From Kiritimatiellia bacterium (GTDB lineage Bacteria; Verrucomicrobiota; Kiritimatiellia; RFP12; DVOR01): a stretch of DNA of 6,469 nt. Shown here piece by piece: positions 5,806 to 6,469 of the stretch. The position numbers and the translations under genes were made by a program. The notes under the pieces were generated by a model that was not told the DNA's origin, did no database searches, and was given only the letters and a program-made list of their open reading frames with translations. The DNA lies in assembly GCA_017548245.1 (NCBI GenBank), contig JAFYMU010000155.1, forward strand, positions 1 through 6,469, written 5' to 3'. Position 1 is the stretch's first letter, and each line of letters begins with the position of its first letter.

Positions 5806-6465
5806 TTAAAAGGCTCCAAAGAGGTCTTCTTGGATATAGGCAGGGGCCGTCACCGTTGGTTTCTTACGCTTGGCAGGGGCTTTGGGCGCAGGCTGCGGTG
5901 GAGGTGGTGGCGTGGTGTCGCCCGAACCCGAGAGGCGTTCCCAGAAGGTGGCTTCAGGCATCATCGGAATCTGCAACGCTTGTGCCTTGTTATACTTGCT
6001 GCCGCCAGGGTTTTCACCGATTAAGAGGAAGGAGGTCTTCTTTGAGACCGAACTCTGCACGGTGCCGCCTTGATTGCGGATCTGTTCCTCAAAGTATTCA
6101 CGCGGCTTGGAGAGCGTGCCGGTAATGACAAAGGAGAGACCGGTCAAGGCTGAGCCAACGGCATCCTTGCGTTCGGGCATCGGGTTGATGCCGAGCGCTT
6201 CCAAACGAGCAAAGAGATCTTGGGCATAGGCCGACTTGACAAAACGGAAGAGCGCACGCGCCATTTCGGGTTTGATAGTCAAGAGATAACGGTCACGAAT
6301 CGAACGCGACGGGTCATCACGTTGGATAATGCCATAAGGAGCAAGCGCCTCGGCACGGGAGATGATTTCACCTACAAAGAGATCGCGATCCTCTGATGCC
6401 ATCGATTTACGGTTCACAGCATCGTAGAAGGCGATGATCTGTTCGATTAAGGAGGTGTCCTTCAT
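5806..6465 (-). CDS. BRCT-domain protein, DNA ligase (LigA) C-terminus-like, with clamp-binding-like tail
   Basis: 219 residues from the ATG at 6465. The frame is open to the window edge 4 bp further on, so the true 5' end and its ribosome-binding site cannot be judged. Residues 104-178 are a BRCT domain of the type found at the end of NAD-dependent DNA ligase: GLSFVITGTL at 109-118, the Gly pair at 133-134, SVSKKTSFLLIGE at 139-151, SKYNKAQAL at 156-164, and Trp175. The linker FARLEALGIN (85-94) also matches the ligase segment just before BRCT. Residues 1-84 are helical, and I cannot see the helix-hairpin-helix repeats expected there in LigA. No nucleotidyltransferase KxDG motif is present, so this piece is not a ligase by itself. 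Residues 180-209 are a Pro/Lys-rich linker, and the protein ends QEDLFGAF, whose QEDLF (212-216) fits the bacterial beta-clamp-binding pattern. It could be a free-standing BRCT adaptor or the 3' end of a divergent LigA. GGAG inside its last codons serves the following microprotein gene. Confidence 0.8.
   Translation of the reverse strand: MKDTSLIEQIIAFYDAVNRKSMASEDRDLFVGEIISRAEALAPYGIIQRDDPSRSIRDRYLLTIKPEMARALFRFVKSAYAQDLFARLEALGINPMPERKDAVGSALTGLSFVITGTLSKPREYFEEQIRNQGGTVQSSVSKKTSFLLIGENPGGSKYNKAQALQIPMMPEATFWERLSGSGDTTPPPPPQPAPKAPAKRKKPTVTAPAYIQEDLFGAF
5814..5817 (-). promoter_or_regulatory. Shine-Dalgarno site for the 56-residue microprotein
   Basis: GGAG on the minus strand lies within the last codons of the BRCT gene, 8 bp from the ATG that directly follows that gene's stop. 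It supports the small frame as a translated gene. Confidence 0.6.
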
Positions 6466-6469
6466 GGCC

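Overview
The window is 6.5 kb of compact bacterial DNA, almost entirely coding. It is organised as two convergent gene clusters that meet at an intrinsic terminator near 4749-4780. I see no rRNA, tRNA, CRISPR array, transposase or phage gene. Purine-rich Shine-Dalgarno sites, a signal-peptide-bearing GDSL esterase of the PAF-acetylhydrolase type and several envelope proteins fit a Gram-negative-like bacterium. The style (GDSL subtype, heavy use of TTG for leucine, many unrecognised envelope proteins) suggests the PVC/Verrucomicrobiota-Kiritimatiellota neighbourhood, but this is a weak inference and no marker gene settles it.

Plus-strand cluster (2-4728). Five genes are packed with overlaps or gaps of about 70 bp or less and look like one transcription unit entering from the left. 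They are: the 3' part of an M28-family zinc enzyme resembling glutaminyl-peptide cyclotransferase; a two-TM protein with a long helical cytosolic-type domain; a 520-residue polytopic membrane protein with a GT-C-like layout; a three-module acyltransferase that fuses a DUF2156 (MprF/LPG-synthase C-terminal-like) region to a RimJ/RimL-type GNAT domain; and a small acidic protein with a single C-terminal membrane anchor. Gene 1/gene 2 (ATGA) and gene 3/gene 4 (26 bp) overlap, which points to coupled translation. Together they suggest a cell-envelope modification or maturation cassette, but no substrate can be read from the sequence.

Minus-strand cluster (6465-4802). A BRCT-domain protein related to the C-terminal end of NAD-dependent DNA ligase ends in a Pro/Lys-rich tail with a terminal QEDLF peptide that looks like a sliding-clamp-binding motif. 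Its TAA is followed directly by the ATG of a 56-residue two-TM microprotein. After a 110-bp gap holding a 7-bp inverted repeat and a possible extended -10 promoter comes a secreted GDSL/SGNH esterase with an intact catalytic set.

The best candidates for something undescribed are the DUF2156-GNAT fusion with its overlapping polytopic membrane partner, which resembles a split MprF arrangement, and the BRCT protein with a clamp-binding-like C-terminus paired with a microprotein.
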